NCBI RefSeq assembly: GCF_010183535.1
Contig: NC_071332.1
Span: 1 to 64,000 of the forward strand
Reading direction: 5' to 3'
DNA from: Caenorhabditis remanei
Taxonomy: Eukaryota; Nematoda; Chromadorea; Rhabditida; Rhabditidae
DNA length: 64,000 nucleotides
Made by a program: the position numbers and the translations under genes. Positions 14,528 to 26,384 of this stretch are shown here, in pieces (positions within the stretch are counted from its first letter, which is position 1; each line of letters starts with the position of its first letter). The notes under the pieces were generated by a model that had not been told where the DNA came from, made no database searches, and was given only the letters and a program-made list of their open reading frames with translations.

Positions 14528-15035
14528 CCACAAAAGACATTTTTGAAGTTTTTTTTTTCATTTTTGATGCAAACCCATTCCATTTACACACACACACAGA
14601 CCCCAAGGAAGACTGACCCTCACAACAAGTGAGATGAAGGAAACCTTTTTCTCTAAACTGTTTCAAATAGTATCGATGTTCATGTAATTTTTTTCAGATT
14701 TATGGATGTGTATGGCACGGGTGCCCAACGTGTTATCCGGAGATCGTGACAAGAAATGTCCAATGAGACCCGACAAGACAGTGGAAGGTTTGTATAAGGA
14801 AACAATGAAGAGAGAAAAATATATTCTATATGAGGGATTCAATCTAAATTCTGTTTGGGAATGTGAAGTATACGAAGAGGTGGAAAAAGATAGAGAGATG
14901 CAAAAATCTTTTGAACTAGTTAGCTTTCAAACTAATAGGCCAATCATAAAGTTTTCTTCAGAACAAGTACGATCAAAGACTCAAACCACGCGTAACGTTG
15001 TATGGAGGAAGAACACAGGCATTTCGATCAATGGC
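14528..15035 (+). pseudogene. Protein-primed family-B DNA polymerase fragment (Polinton-like), truncated copy
   Basis: Truncated copy of the pseudogene at 28404-29733. Only the last codons of one exon (14528-14547), an intron (14548-14697), an exon (14698-14918), a 43-nt intron (14919-14961, GTTAGC...TTCTTCAG) and a partial exon (14962-15035) remain. The exon at 14698 encodes a WHGCPTCYP motif, followed after a frame change by a stretch ending in VWECE. The next exon encodes LYGGRTQAF. These match the order of motifs expected N-terminal to the palm domain in DNA_pol_B_2 proteins. The reading frame shifts just after CYP (about 14741-14746), so this is not functional. It is cut on the left by satellite A and on the right by LTR-like sequence at 15036. 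Confidence 0.8.
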
Positions 15036-15458
15036 TGTCGCGGAATTAATAGGTCTTAATTCACGACCTAGCTAAATCACCAAAGCCACATGGGCTCACA
15101 AGAATTGTCACAGTCCACACTAGACCACAATTTCGGATAACTATCACACGATAACATATCTATGCTGTCCTACACTCATAAAATCTATTGTAGACTCTAC
15201 TCACAGCAACAAGAAACCATGATTAATGAAGATAGCTCACCAAGCTCCCTTACAACTATTTCAGTTTCACAAACTTCCAAACCCACATACATTATCTCAC
15301 TACAACTGAGGGATCAGCTCAAATCACTCGAGCAATCAGTTACAAACTACGATCAACACTTGTACTTATGATTCGTACACCTTCACAGCAGCAACTGCTT
15401 CTACACGAAATCACAGCATTTTGGGAGCCGCCACAGAGTTCTTCTCGTGGCCCCACAG
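15036..15458 (+). mobile_element. LTR-like segment 1 (starts TGTCGCGG with terminal hairpin)
   Basis: Begins TGTCGCGGAATTAA right where the polymerase coding similarity ends, as expected for an LTR inserted into that gene. The first ~33 bp form an imperfect hairpin (GTCGCGGAATTAA ... TTAATTCACGAC). A second, related start (TGTCGTGGAATTAA plus the same hairpin) follows 423 bp later at 15459. The body is AC-rich, with no coding potential I would defend. The stub after the polypurine tract of the BEL element (40811, TGTCGGGGATAAATT) starts similarly, so this may be a related LTR, but the ends are not identical and no target-site duplication was identified. Confidence 0.5.
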
Positions 15459-15646
15459 TGTCGTGGAATTAACTAGCCATTAATTCACGACCTTCAATAA
15501 CCAGCCTAACAACTCTATGGCGTCTGTTAGATTCACAAATATCTAACCAAAATGGCTATAAGAAATGGTTTTGACAATGAATTCAATACGTGTTACGTGG
15601 CCTTCCCGAGGAAATGCTCAACAACTTTCGTCGACTACTTGCGTGC
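15459..15646 (+). mobile_element. LTR-like segment 2 (starts TGTCGTGG with terminal hairpin)
   Basis: Second LTR-like start with the imperfect palindrome GTCGTGGAATTAA...TTAATTCACGAC at 15460-15491. About 28 of its first 33 bases match the start at 15036, after which the two diverge. It may be the true 5' LTR start of the element whose second copy precedes the BEL coding region at 30157. The right boundary is arbitrary: it is the last base shared with copy 2 before the N gap. The sequence continues into 15647-16374 without an obvious CA end. Confidence 0.45.
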
Positions 15647-16374
15647 CCTGACCTCTGATTGTACTGACCCCAAGATAACGATCGCCCTCGATTCGCTGCA
15701 TATAACAAAACGGAATCGTCAGTTCAACTCACTCTTTCTTCGACTCTCATGGCTCTACTCTTGGACTTTTGCTATCTCGGACAGTCATTCAACTATCGGA
15801 AGCTATAATTGTGCGAATTTCCTCGCGATTTCTCGTCAATTTTTTTTTTGGGGTTCCCGTTGTTTTTCGCGATTTTTTTCGCGATAAAACGACCGAATAC
15901 CCCGAAAATAGTGCCAGAGTCTCTGAAAACCCCCGATTTATTAGCGTTTCGGTGAGGAATTCGGCAGAAATTCCCGAGAAATCGGCGCTGGACTAAATTA
16001 TCTCCATTTCTCCGGAAAAGTTGAGATTTTCGGCCAAGAGTCGCATTGCTCGTCAATTCGGCTCCCTCGTGCTCATTTAATCGATTTTCGCTGGAATCTG
16101 GACTCGATTTGCTCGGAGACCCCTCGCATCGACCGTTTGCTTGATGTTATCGTGCCTCGCAGCTCGTTGGCTATCATCATGTACCCGTTTTTTCTTTCGT
16201 ACGACCCTCCAATCAACACGGAAAATCCAGACAATCAAATCGGCGGACAACCGCAATAAGACGCTTCTAACTGTTTTCCATGTCTATCGCTCATAACTTG
16301 AGTATTTCGGATCACGTACTAACTTCGAAGAAGTTGAGTCAGTATCACCGTACAAAGATAATCATCGCGATATG
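15647..16374. other. Unassigned spacer between LTR-like sequence and satellite B
   Basis: Sequence unique in this window. It could be the rest of an LTR or leader of the element beginning at 15459, because it is the only continuation of that sequence available (copy 2 ends in a gap). It contains several TCGCGA palindromes (one pair within TTCGCGATTTTTTTCGCGATAAAA near 15867-15888) and runs of T. Two short open frames cross it (15552-15887 and 15769-15996) without recognisable motifs, and I do not call them genes. The right edge passes into satellite B at ACAAAGTCAACAACTAC. Confidence 0.5.
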
Positions 16375-19300
16375 ACAAAGTCAACAACTACTTACTTATA
16401 GTGACCCAACTCTAAAAATGTATCGTTTTCGAGTGAACCAAATTGAGTATTGGCGAGCCAACGCTACTTGATGATTCACCGATCACTAATACAAAGTCAA
16501 CAACTACTAATTTATAGTGACCCAACTCTAAAAATGTATCGTTTTCGAGTGAACCAAATTGAGTATTGGCGAGCCAACGCTACTTGATGTTTCACCGATC
16601 ACTAATACAAAGTCAACAACTACTAATTTATAGTAACCCAACTCTAAAAATGTATCGTTTTCGGAAGAACCAAATTGAATATTGGCGCGCTTCGAAGAAC
16701 GCGTAGCCAACGCTTCTCAATGATTCTCCGAAACCGACAGACAGTCAACAACTACTAATTTATAGAGACCCAACTCTAAAAATGTATCGTTTTCGAGTGA
16801 ACCAAATTGAGTATTGGCGAGCCAACGCTACTTGATGATTCACCGATCACTAATACAAAGTCAACAACTACTAATTTATAGTGATCCAACTCTAAAAATG
16901 TATCGTTTTCGAGTGAACCAAATTGAGTATTGGCGAGCCAACGCTACTTGATGATTGACCGATCACTAATACAAAGTCAACAACTACTAATTTATAGTGA
17001 CCCAACTCTAAAAATGTATCGTTTTCGAGTGAACCAAATTGAGTATTGGCGAGCCAACGCTACTTGATGATTCACCGATCACTAATACAAAGTCAACAAC
17101 TACTAATTTATAGTGACCCAACTCTAAAAATGTATCGTTTTCGAGTGAACCAAATTGAGTATTGGCGAGCCAACGCTACTTGATGATTCACCGATCACTA
17201 ATACAAAGTCAACAACTACTAATTTATAGTGATCCAACTCTAAAAATGTATCGTTTTCGGAAGAACCAAATTGAATATTGGCGCGCTTCGAAGAACGCGT
17301 AGCCAACGCTTCTCAATGATTCTCCGATAACGACACAAAGCCAACAACTACTACTTATAGTAACCCAACTCTAAAAATGTATCGTTTTCGAGTGAACCAA
17401 ATTGAGTATTGACGAGCCAACGCTACTTGATGATTCACCGATCACTAATACAAAGTCAACAACTACTAGTTTATAGTGACCCAACTCTAAAAATGTATCG
17501 TTTTCGAGTGAACCAAATTGAGTATTGGCGAGCCAACGCTACTTGATGATTCACCGATCACTAATACAAAGTCAACAACTACTAATTTATAGTGACCCAA
17601 CTCTAAAAATGTATCGTTTTCGAGTGAACCAAATTGAGTATTGGCGAGCCAACGCTACTTGATGATTCACCGATCACTAATACAAAGTCAACAACTACTA
17701 ATTTATAGTGACCCAACTCTAAAAATGTATCGTTTTCGAGTGAACCAAATTGAGTATTGGCGAGCCAACGCTACTTGATGATTCACCGATCACTAATACA
17801 AAGTCAACAACTACTAATTTATAGTGATCCAACTCTAAAAATGTATCGTTTTCGGAAGAACCAAATTGAATATTGGCGCGCTTCGAAGAACGCGTAGCCA
17901 ACGCTTCTCAATGATTCTCCGATAACGACACAAAGCCAACAACTACTAATTTATAGAGACCCAACTCTAAAAATGTATCGTTTTCGAGTGAACCAAATTG
18001 AGTATTGGCGAGCCAACGCTACTTGATGATTCACCGATCACTAATACAAAGTCAACAACTACTAATTTATAGTGATCCAACTCTAAAAATGTATCGTTTT
18101 CGAGTGAACCAAATTGAGTATTGGCGAGCCAACGCTACTTGATGATTGACCGATCACTAATACAAAGTCAACAACTACTAATTTATAGTGACCCAACTCT
18201 AAAAATGTATCGTTTTCGAGTGAACCAAATTGAGTATTGGCGAGCCAACGCTACTTGATGATTCACCGATCACTAATACAAAGTCAACAACTACTAATTT
18301 ATAGTGACCCAACTCTAAAAATGTATCGTTTTCGAGTGAACCAAATTGAGTATTGGCGAGCCAACGCTACTTGATGATTCACCGATCACTAATACAAAGT
18401 CAACAACTACTAATTTATAGTGATCCAACTCTAAAAATGTATCGTTTTCGGAAGAACCAAATTGAATATTGGCGCGCTTCGAAGAACGCGTAGCCAACGC
18501 TTCTCAATGATTCTCCGATAACGACACAAAGCCAACAACTACTACTTATAGTAACCCAACTCTAAAAATGTATCGTTTTCGAGTGAACCAAATTGAGTAT
18601 TGACGAGCCAACGCTACTTGATGATTCACCGATCACTAATACAAAGTCAACAACTACTAGTTTATAGTGACCCAACTCTAAAAATGTATCGTTTTCGAGT
18701 GAACCAAATTGAGTATTGGCGAGCCAACGCTACTTGATGATTCACCGATCACTAATACAAAGTCAACAACTACTAATTTATAGTGACCCAACTCTAAAAA
18801 TGTATCGTTTTCGAGTGAACCAAATTGAGTATTGGCGAGCCAACGCTACTTGATGATTCACCGATCACTAATACAAAGTCAACAACTACTAATTTATAGT
18901 GACCCAACTCTAAAAATGTATCGTTTTCGAGTGAACCAAATTGAGTATTGGCGAGCCAACGCTACTTGATGATTCACCGATCACTAATACAAAGTCAACA
19001 ACTACTAATTTATAGTGATCCAACTCTAAAAATGTATCGTTTTCGGAAGAACCAAATTGAATATTGGCGCGCTTCGAAGAACGCGTAGCCAACGCTTCTC
19101 AATGATTCTCCGATAACGACACAAAGCCAACAACTACTAATTTATAGAGACCCAACTCTAAAAATGTATCGTTTTCGAGTGAACCAAATTGAGTATTGGC
19201 GAGCCAACGCTACTTGATGATTCACCGATCACTAATACAAAGTCAACAACTACTAATTTATAGTGATCCAACTCTAAAAATGTATCGTTTTCGAGTGAAC

Positions 19301-20995
19301 CAAATTGAGTATTGGCGAGCCAACGCTACTTGATGATTGACCGATCACTAATACAAAGTCAACAACTACTAATTTATAGTGACCCAACTCTAAAAATGTA
19401 TCGTTTTCGAGTGAACCAAATTGAGTATTGGCGAGCCAACGCTACTTGATGATTCACCGATCACTAATACAAAGTCAACAACTACTAATTTATAGTGACC
19501 CAACTCTAAAAATGTATCGTTTTCGAGTGAACCAAATTGAGTATTGGCGAGCCAACGCTACTTGATGATTCACCGATCACTAATACAAAGTCAACAACTA
19601 CTAATTTATAGTAACCCAACTCTAAAAATGTATCGTTTTCGGAAGAACCAAATTGAATATTGGCGCGCTTCGAAGAACGCGTAGCCAACGCTTCTCAATG
19701 ATTCTCCGAAACCGACAGACAGTCAACAACTACTAATTTATAGAGACCCAACTCTAAAAATGTATCGTTTTCGAGTGAACCAAATTGAGTATTGGCGAGC
19801 CAACGCTACTTGATGATTCACCGATCACTAATACAAAGTCAACAACTACTAATTTATAGTGATCCAACTCTAAAAATGTATCGTTTTCGAGTGAACCAAA
19901 TTGAGTATTGGCGAGCCAACGCTACTTGATGATTGACCGATCACTAATACAAAGTCAACAACTACTAATTTATAGTGACCCAACTCTAAAAATGTATCGT
20001 TTTCGAGTGAACCAAATTGAGTATTGGCGAGCCAACGCTACTTGATGATTCACCGATCACTAATACAAAGTCAACAACTACTAATTTATAGTGACCCAAC
20101 TCTAAAAATGTATCGTTTTCGAGTGAACCAAATTGAGTATTGGCGAGCCAACGCTACTTGATGATTCACCGATCACTAATACAAAGTCAACAACTACTAA
20201 TTTATAGTGATCCAACTCTAAAAATGTATCGTTTTCGGAAGAACCAAATTGAATATTGGCGCGCTTCGAAGAACGCGTAGCCAACGCTTCTCAATGATTC
20301 TCCGATAACGACACAAAGCCAACAACTACTACTTATAGTAACCCAACTCTAAAAATGTATCGTTTTCGAGTGAACCAAATTGAGTATTGACGAGCCAACG
20401 CTACTTGATGATTCACCGATCACTAATACAAAGTCAACAACTACTAGTTTATAGTGACCCAACTCTAAAAATGTATCGTTTTCGAGTGAACCAAATTGAG
20501 TATTGGCGAGCCAACGCTACTTGATGATTCACCGATCACTAATACAAAGTCAACAACTACTAGTTTATAGTGACCCAACTCTAAAAATGTATCGTTTTCG
20601 AGTGAACCAAATTGAGTATTGGCGAGCCAACGCTACTTGATGATTCACCGATCACTAATACAAAGTCAACAACTACTAATTTATAGTGATCCAACTCTAA
20701 AAATGTATCGTTTTCGAGTGAACCAAATTGAGTATTGGCGAGCCAACGCTACTTGATGATTCACCGATCACTAATACAAAGTCAACAACTACTAATTTAT
20801 AGTGACCCAACTCTAAAAATGTATCGTTTTCGAGTGAACCAAATTGAGTATTGGCGAGCCAACGCTACTTGATGATTCACCGATCACTAATACAAAGTCA
20901 ACAACTACTAATTTATAGTGATCCAACTCTAAAAATGTATCGTTTTCGGAAGAACCAAATTGAATATTGGCGCGCTTCGAAGAACGCGTAGCCAA
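16375..20995 (+). repeat. 596-bp five-monomer higher-order repeat of satellite B
   Basis: Type 2 monomers recur every 595-596 bp: equivalent points are 16528, 17124, 17719, 18315, 18910, 19506 and 20102. This fits four ~116-bp type 1 monomers plus one ~132-bp type 2 monomer. A slower alternation lies on top. The sequence after the type 2 monomer alternates between AATTTATAGAGACCC and CTTATAGTAACCC in most units, giving a period near 1191 bp. Two units (16726 and 19706) share a distinct GAAACCGACAGACAGTC linker 2.98 kb apart. The 20102 to 20813 step is one type 1 monomer longer (711 bp). Confidence 0.9.
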
Positions 20996-23310
20996 CGCTT
21001 CTCAATGATTCTCCGATAACGACACAAAGCCAACAACTACTACTTATAGTAACCCAACTCTAAAAATGTATCCTTTTCGAGTGAACCAAATTGAGTATTG
21101 GCGAGCCAACGCTACTTGATGATTCACGGATCACTAATACAAAGTCAACAACTACTAGTTTATAGTGACCCAACTCTAAAAATGTATCGTTTTCGAGTGA
21201 ACCAAATTGAGTATTGGCGAGCCAACGCTACTTGATGATTCACCGATCACTAATACAAAGTCAACAACTACCAGTTTATAGTGACCCAACTCTAAAAATG
21301 TATCGTTTTCGAGTGAACCAAATTGAGTATTGGCGAGCCAACGCTACTTGATGATTCACCGATCACTAATACAAAGTCAACAACTACTAATTTATAGTGA
21401 TCCAACTCTAAAAATGTATCGTTTTCGAGTGAACCAAATTGAGTATTGGCGAGCCAACGCTACTTGATGATTCACCGATCACTAATACAAAGTCAACAAC
21501 TACTAATTTATAGTGATCCAACTCTAAAAATGTATCGTTTTCGGAAGAACCAAATTGAATATTGGCGCGCTTCGAAGAACGCGTAGCCAACGCTTCTCAA
21601 TGATTCTCCGATAACGACACAAAGCCAACAACTACTACTTATAGTGACCCAACTCTAAAAATGTATAGTTTTCGAGTGAACCAAATTGAGTATTGGCGAG
21701 CCAACGCTACTTGATGATTCACCGATCACTAATACAAAGTCAACAACTACTAATTTATAGTGATCCAACTCTAAAAATGTATCGTTTTCGAGTGAACCAA
21801 ATTGAGTATTGGCGCGTTCCGAAGAACGCCCAGCCAACGCTACTTGATGATTCACCGATCACTAATACATAGTCAACAACTACTAATTTATAGTGACACA
21901 ACTCTAAAAATGTATCGTTTTCGAGTGAACCAAATTGAGTATTGGCGAGCCAACGCTACTTGATGATTCACCGATCACTAATACAAAGTCAACAACTACT
22001 AATTTATAGTGATCCAACTCTAAAAATGTATCGTTTTCGAGTGAACCAAATTGAGTATTGGCGAGCCAACGCTACTTGATGATTGACCGATCACTAATAC
22101 AAAGTCAACAACTACTAGTTTATAGTGACCCAACTCTAAAAATGTATCGTTTTCGAGTGAACCAAATTGAGTATTGGCGAGCCAACGCTACTTGATGATT
22201 CACCGATCACTAATACAAAGTCAACAACTACTAATTTATAGTGACCCAACTCTAAAAATGTATCGTTTTCGAGTGAACCAAATTGAGTATTGGCGAGCCA
22301 ACGCTACTTGATGATTCACCGATCACTAATACAAAGTCAACAACTACTAATTTATAGTGATCCAACTCTAAAAATGTATCGTTTTCGAGTGAACCAAATT
22401 GAGTATTGGCGAGCCAACGCTACTTGATGATTGACCGATCACTAATACAAAGTCAACAACTACTAGTTTATAGTGACCCAACTCTAAAAATGTATCGTTT
22501 TCGAGTGAACCAAATTGAGTATTGGCGAGCCAACGCTACTTGATGATTCACCGATCACTAATACAAAGTCAACAACTACTAATTTATAGTGACCCAACTC
22601 TAAAAATGTATCGTTTTCGAGTGAACCAAATTGAGTATTGGCGAGCCAACGCTACTTGATGATTCACCGATCACTAATACAAAGTCAACAACTACTAATT
22701 TATAGTGACCCAACTCTAAAAATGTATCGTTTTCGAGTGAACCAAATTGAGTATTGGCGAGCCAACGCTACTTGATGATTCACCGATCACTAATACAAAG
22801 TCAACAACTACTAATTTATAGTGATCCAACTCTAAAAATGTATCGTTTTCGGAAGAACCAAATTGAATATTGGCGCGCTTCGAAGAACGCGTAGCCAACG
22901 CTTCTCAATGATTCTCCGATAACGACACAAAGCCAACAACTACTACTTATAGTAACCCAACTCTAAAAATGTATCGTTTTCGAGTGAGCCAAATTGAGTA
23001 TTGGCGAGCCAACGCTACTTGATGATTCACCGATCACTAATACAAAGTCAACAACTACTAGTTTATAGTGACCCAACTCTAAAAATGTATCGTTTTCGAG
23101 TGAACCAAATTGAGTATTGGCGAGCCAACGCTACTTGATGATTCACCGATCACTAATACAAAGTCAACAACTACTAGTTTATAGTGACCCAACTCTAAAA
23201 ATGTATCGTTTTCGAGTGAACCAAATTGAGTATTGGCGAGCCAACGCTACTTGATGATTCACCGATCACTAATACAAAGTCAACAACTACTAATTTATAG
23301 TGATCCAACT

Positions 23311-26300
23311 CTAAAAATGTATCGTTTTCGAGTGAACCAAATTGAGTATTGGCGAGCCAACGCTACTTGATGATTCACCGATCACTAATACAAAGTCAAC
23401 AACTACTAATTTATAGTGATCCAACTCTAAAAATGTATCGTTTTCGGAAGAACCAAATTGAATATTGGCGCGCTTCGAAGAACGCGTAGCCAACGCTTCT
23501 CAATAATTCTCCGATAACGACACAAAGCCAACAACTACTACTTATAGTGACCCAACTCTAAAAATGTATAGTTTTCGAGTGAACCAAATTGAGTATTGGC
23601 GAGCCAACGCTACTTGATGATTCACCGATCACTAATACAAAGTCAACAACTACTAATTTATAGTGATCCAACTCTAAAAATGTATCGTTTTCGGAAGAAC
23701 CAAATTGAATATTGGCGCGCTTCGAAGAACGCGTAGCCAACGCTTCTCAATGATTCTCCGATAACGACACAAAGCCAACAACTACTACTTATAGTGACCC
23801 AACTCTAAAAATGTATAGTTTTCGAGTGAACCAAATTGAGTATTGGCGAGCCAACGCTACTTGATGATTCACCGATCACTAATACAAAGTCAACAACTAC
23901 TAATTTATAGTGATCCAACTCTAAAAATGTATCGTTTTCGAGTGAACCAAATTGAGTATTGGCGCGTTCCGAAGAACGCCCAGCCAACGCTACTTGATGA
24001 TTCACCGATCACTAATACAAAGTCAACAACTACTAATTTATAGTGATCCAACTCTAAAAATGTATCGTTTTCGAGTGAACCAAATTGAGTATTGGCGAGC
24101 CAACGCTACTTGATGATTGACCGATCACTAATACAAAGTCAACAACTACTAGTTTATAGTGACCCAACTCTAAAAATGTATCGTTTTCGAGTGAACCAAA
24201 TTGAGTATTGGCGAGCCAACGCTACTTGATGATTCACCGATCACTAATACAAAGTCAACAACTACTAATTTATAGTGACCCAACTCTAAAAATGTATCGT
24301 TTTCGAGTGAACCAAATTGAGTATTGGCGAGCCAACGCTACTTGATGATTCACCGATCACTAATACAAAGTCAACAACTACTAATTTATAGTGACCCAAC
24401 TCTAAAAATGTATCGTTTTCGAGTGAACCAAATTGAGTATTGGCGAGCCAACGCTACTTGATGATTCACCGATCACTAATACAAAGTCAACAACTACTAA
24501 TTTATAGTGACCCAACTCTAAAAATGTATCGTTTTCGAGTCAACCAAATTGAGTATTGGCGAGCCAACGCTACTTGATGATTCACCGATCATTAATACAA
24601 AGTCAACAACTACTAATTTATAGTGATCCAACTCTAAAAATGTATCGTTTTCGGAAGAACCAAATTGAATATTGGCGCGCTTCGAAGAACGCGTAGCCAA
24701 CGCTTCTCAATGATTCTCCGATAACGACACAAAGCCAACAACTACTACTTATAGTAACCCAACTCTAAAAATGTATCGTTTTCGAGTGAACCAAATTGAG
24801 TATTGGCGAGCCAACGCTACTTGATGATTCACCGATCACTAATACAAAGTCAACAACTACTAGTTTATAGTGACCCAACTCTAAAAATGTATCGTTTTCG
24901 AGTGAACCAAATTGAGTATTGGCGAGCCAACGCTACTTGATGATTCACCGATCACTAATACAAAGTCAACAACTACTAGTTTATAGTGACCCAACTCTAA
25001 AAATGTATCGTTTTCGAGTGAACCAAATTGAGTATTGGCGAGCCAACGCTACTTGATGATTCACCGATCACTAATACAAAGTCAACAACTACTAATTTAT
25101 AGTGATCCAACTCTAAAAATGTATCGTTTTCGGAAGAACCAAATTGAATATTGGCGCGCTTCGAAGAACGCGTAGCCAACGCTTCTCAATGATTCTCCGA
25201 AACCGACAGACAGTCAACAACTACTACTTATAGTAACCCAACTCTAAAAATGTATCGTTTTCGAGTGAACCAAATTGAGTATTGGCGAGCCAACGCTACT
25301 TGATGATTCACCGATCACTAATACAAAGTCAACAACTACTAATTTATAGTGATCCAACTCTAAAAATGTATCGTTTTCGGAAGAACCAAATTGAATATTG
25401 GCGCGCTTCGAAGAACGCGTAGCCAACGCTTCTCAATGATTCTCCGATAACGACACAAAGCCAACAACTACTACTTATAGTAACCCAACTCTAAAAATGT
25501 ATCGTTTTCGAGTGAACCAAATTGAGTATTGGCGAGCCAACGCTACTTGATGATTCACCGATCACTAATACAAAGTCAACAACTACTAATTTATAGTGAT
25601 CCAACTCTAAAAATGTATCGTTTTCGGAAGAACCAAATTGAATATTGGCGCGCTTCGAAGAACGCGTAGCCAACGCTTCTCAATGATTCTCCGATAACGA
25701 CACAAAGCCAACAACTACTACTTATAGTAACCCAACTCTAAAAATGTATCGTTTTCGGAAGAACCAAATTGAATATTGGCGCGCTTCGAAGAACGCGTAG
25801 CCAACGCTTCTCAATGATTCTCCGATAACGACACAAAGCCAACAACTACTACTTATAGTAACCCAACTCTAAAAATGTATCGTTTTCGAGTGAACCAAAT
25901 TGAGTATTGGCGAGCCAACGCTACTTGATGATTCACCGATCACTAATACAAAGTCAACAACTACTAATTTATAGTGATCCAACACTAAAAATGTATCGTT
26001 TTCGGAAGAACCAAATTGAATATTGGCGCGCTTCGAAGAACGCGTAGCCAACGCTTCTCAATGATTCTCCGATAACGACACAAAGCCAACAACTACTACT
26101 TATAGTAACCCAACTCTAAAAATGTATCGTTCTCGGAAGAACCAAATTGAATATTGGCGCGCTTCGAAGAACGCGTAGCCAACGCTTCTCAATGATTCTC
26201 CGAAACCGACAGACAGTCAACAACTACTAATTTATAGTGATCCGACTCTAAAAATGTATCGTTTTCGAGTGAACCAAATTGAGTATTGGCGGGTTCCGAA

Positions 26301-26384
26301 GAACGCCCAGCCAACGCTACTTGATGATTCACCGATCACTAATACAAAGTCAATAACTACTAATTTATAGTGATCCAACTCTAA
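23311..26384 (+). repeat. 247-bp dimeric zone of satellite B
   Basis: Towards the right edge the higher-order repeat collapses to alternating type 1 and type 2 monomers. Equivalent points occur every 247 bp (23311, 23558, 23805; 24997, 25244, 25491), and near 25.7 kb and 26.1 kb type 2 monomers lie directly next to each other. The organisation therefore changes from pentamer on the left to dimer and then monomer on the right. Confidence 0.85.

Larger units (their letters stand above)
14528..15646 (+). repeat. 1.1-kb duplicated segment, copy 1 (partner 29229-30344)
   Basis: This segment matches 29229-30344 almost base for base. The differences I can see are one T in the poly-T after GAAG (10 versus 9) and one extra CA in the CACACA run, giving 1119 versus 1116 bp. 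It carries the tail of the DNA polymerase pseudogene and the LTR-like start. The left end is a sharp junction with satellite A. The right end is defined only because copy 2 runs into an N gap at the equivalent base, so the true duplication may be longer. The near-identity suggests a very recent duplication, a haplotype copy, or the same locus assembled twice. Confidence 0.93.
16375..26384 (+). repeat. Satellite B array, mixed ~116-bp and ~131-bp monomers (~80 copies)
   Basis: Tandem array with the shared core CCCAACTCTAAAAATGTATCGTTTTCG. Type 1 monomers (~116 bp) continue with AGTGAACCAAATTGAGTATTGGCGAGCC. Type 2 monomers (~131 bp) continue with GAAGAACCAAATTGAATATT and carry an extra GCGCGCTTCGAAGAACGCGT block. 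A third form at 21814, 23964 and (mutated) ~26290 carries GCGTTCCGAAGAACGC, a perfect 6-bp stem with a CGAA loop. Short open frames (60-66 codons, mostly on the minus strand) recur with the repeat and are not genes. The array ends abruptly at CCAACTCTAA, 26384. Confidence 0.97.

Noticed and set aside
16528..26051. Recurring ~60-codon minus-strand open frames in satellite B
   Set aside because: Direct consequence of the repeat period, with no family motifs or independent conservation.
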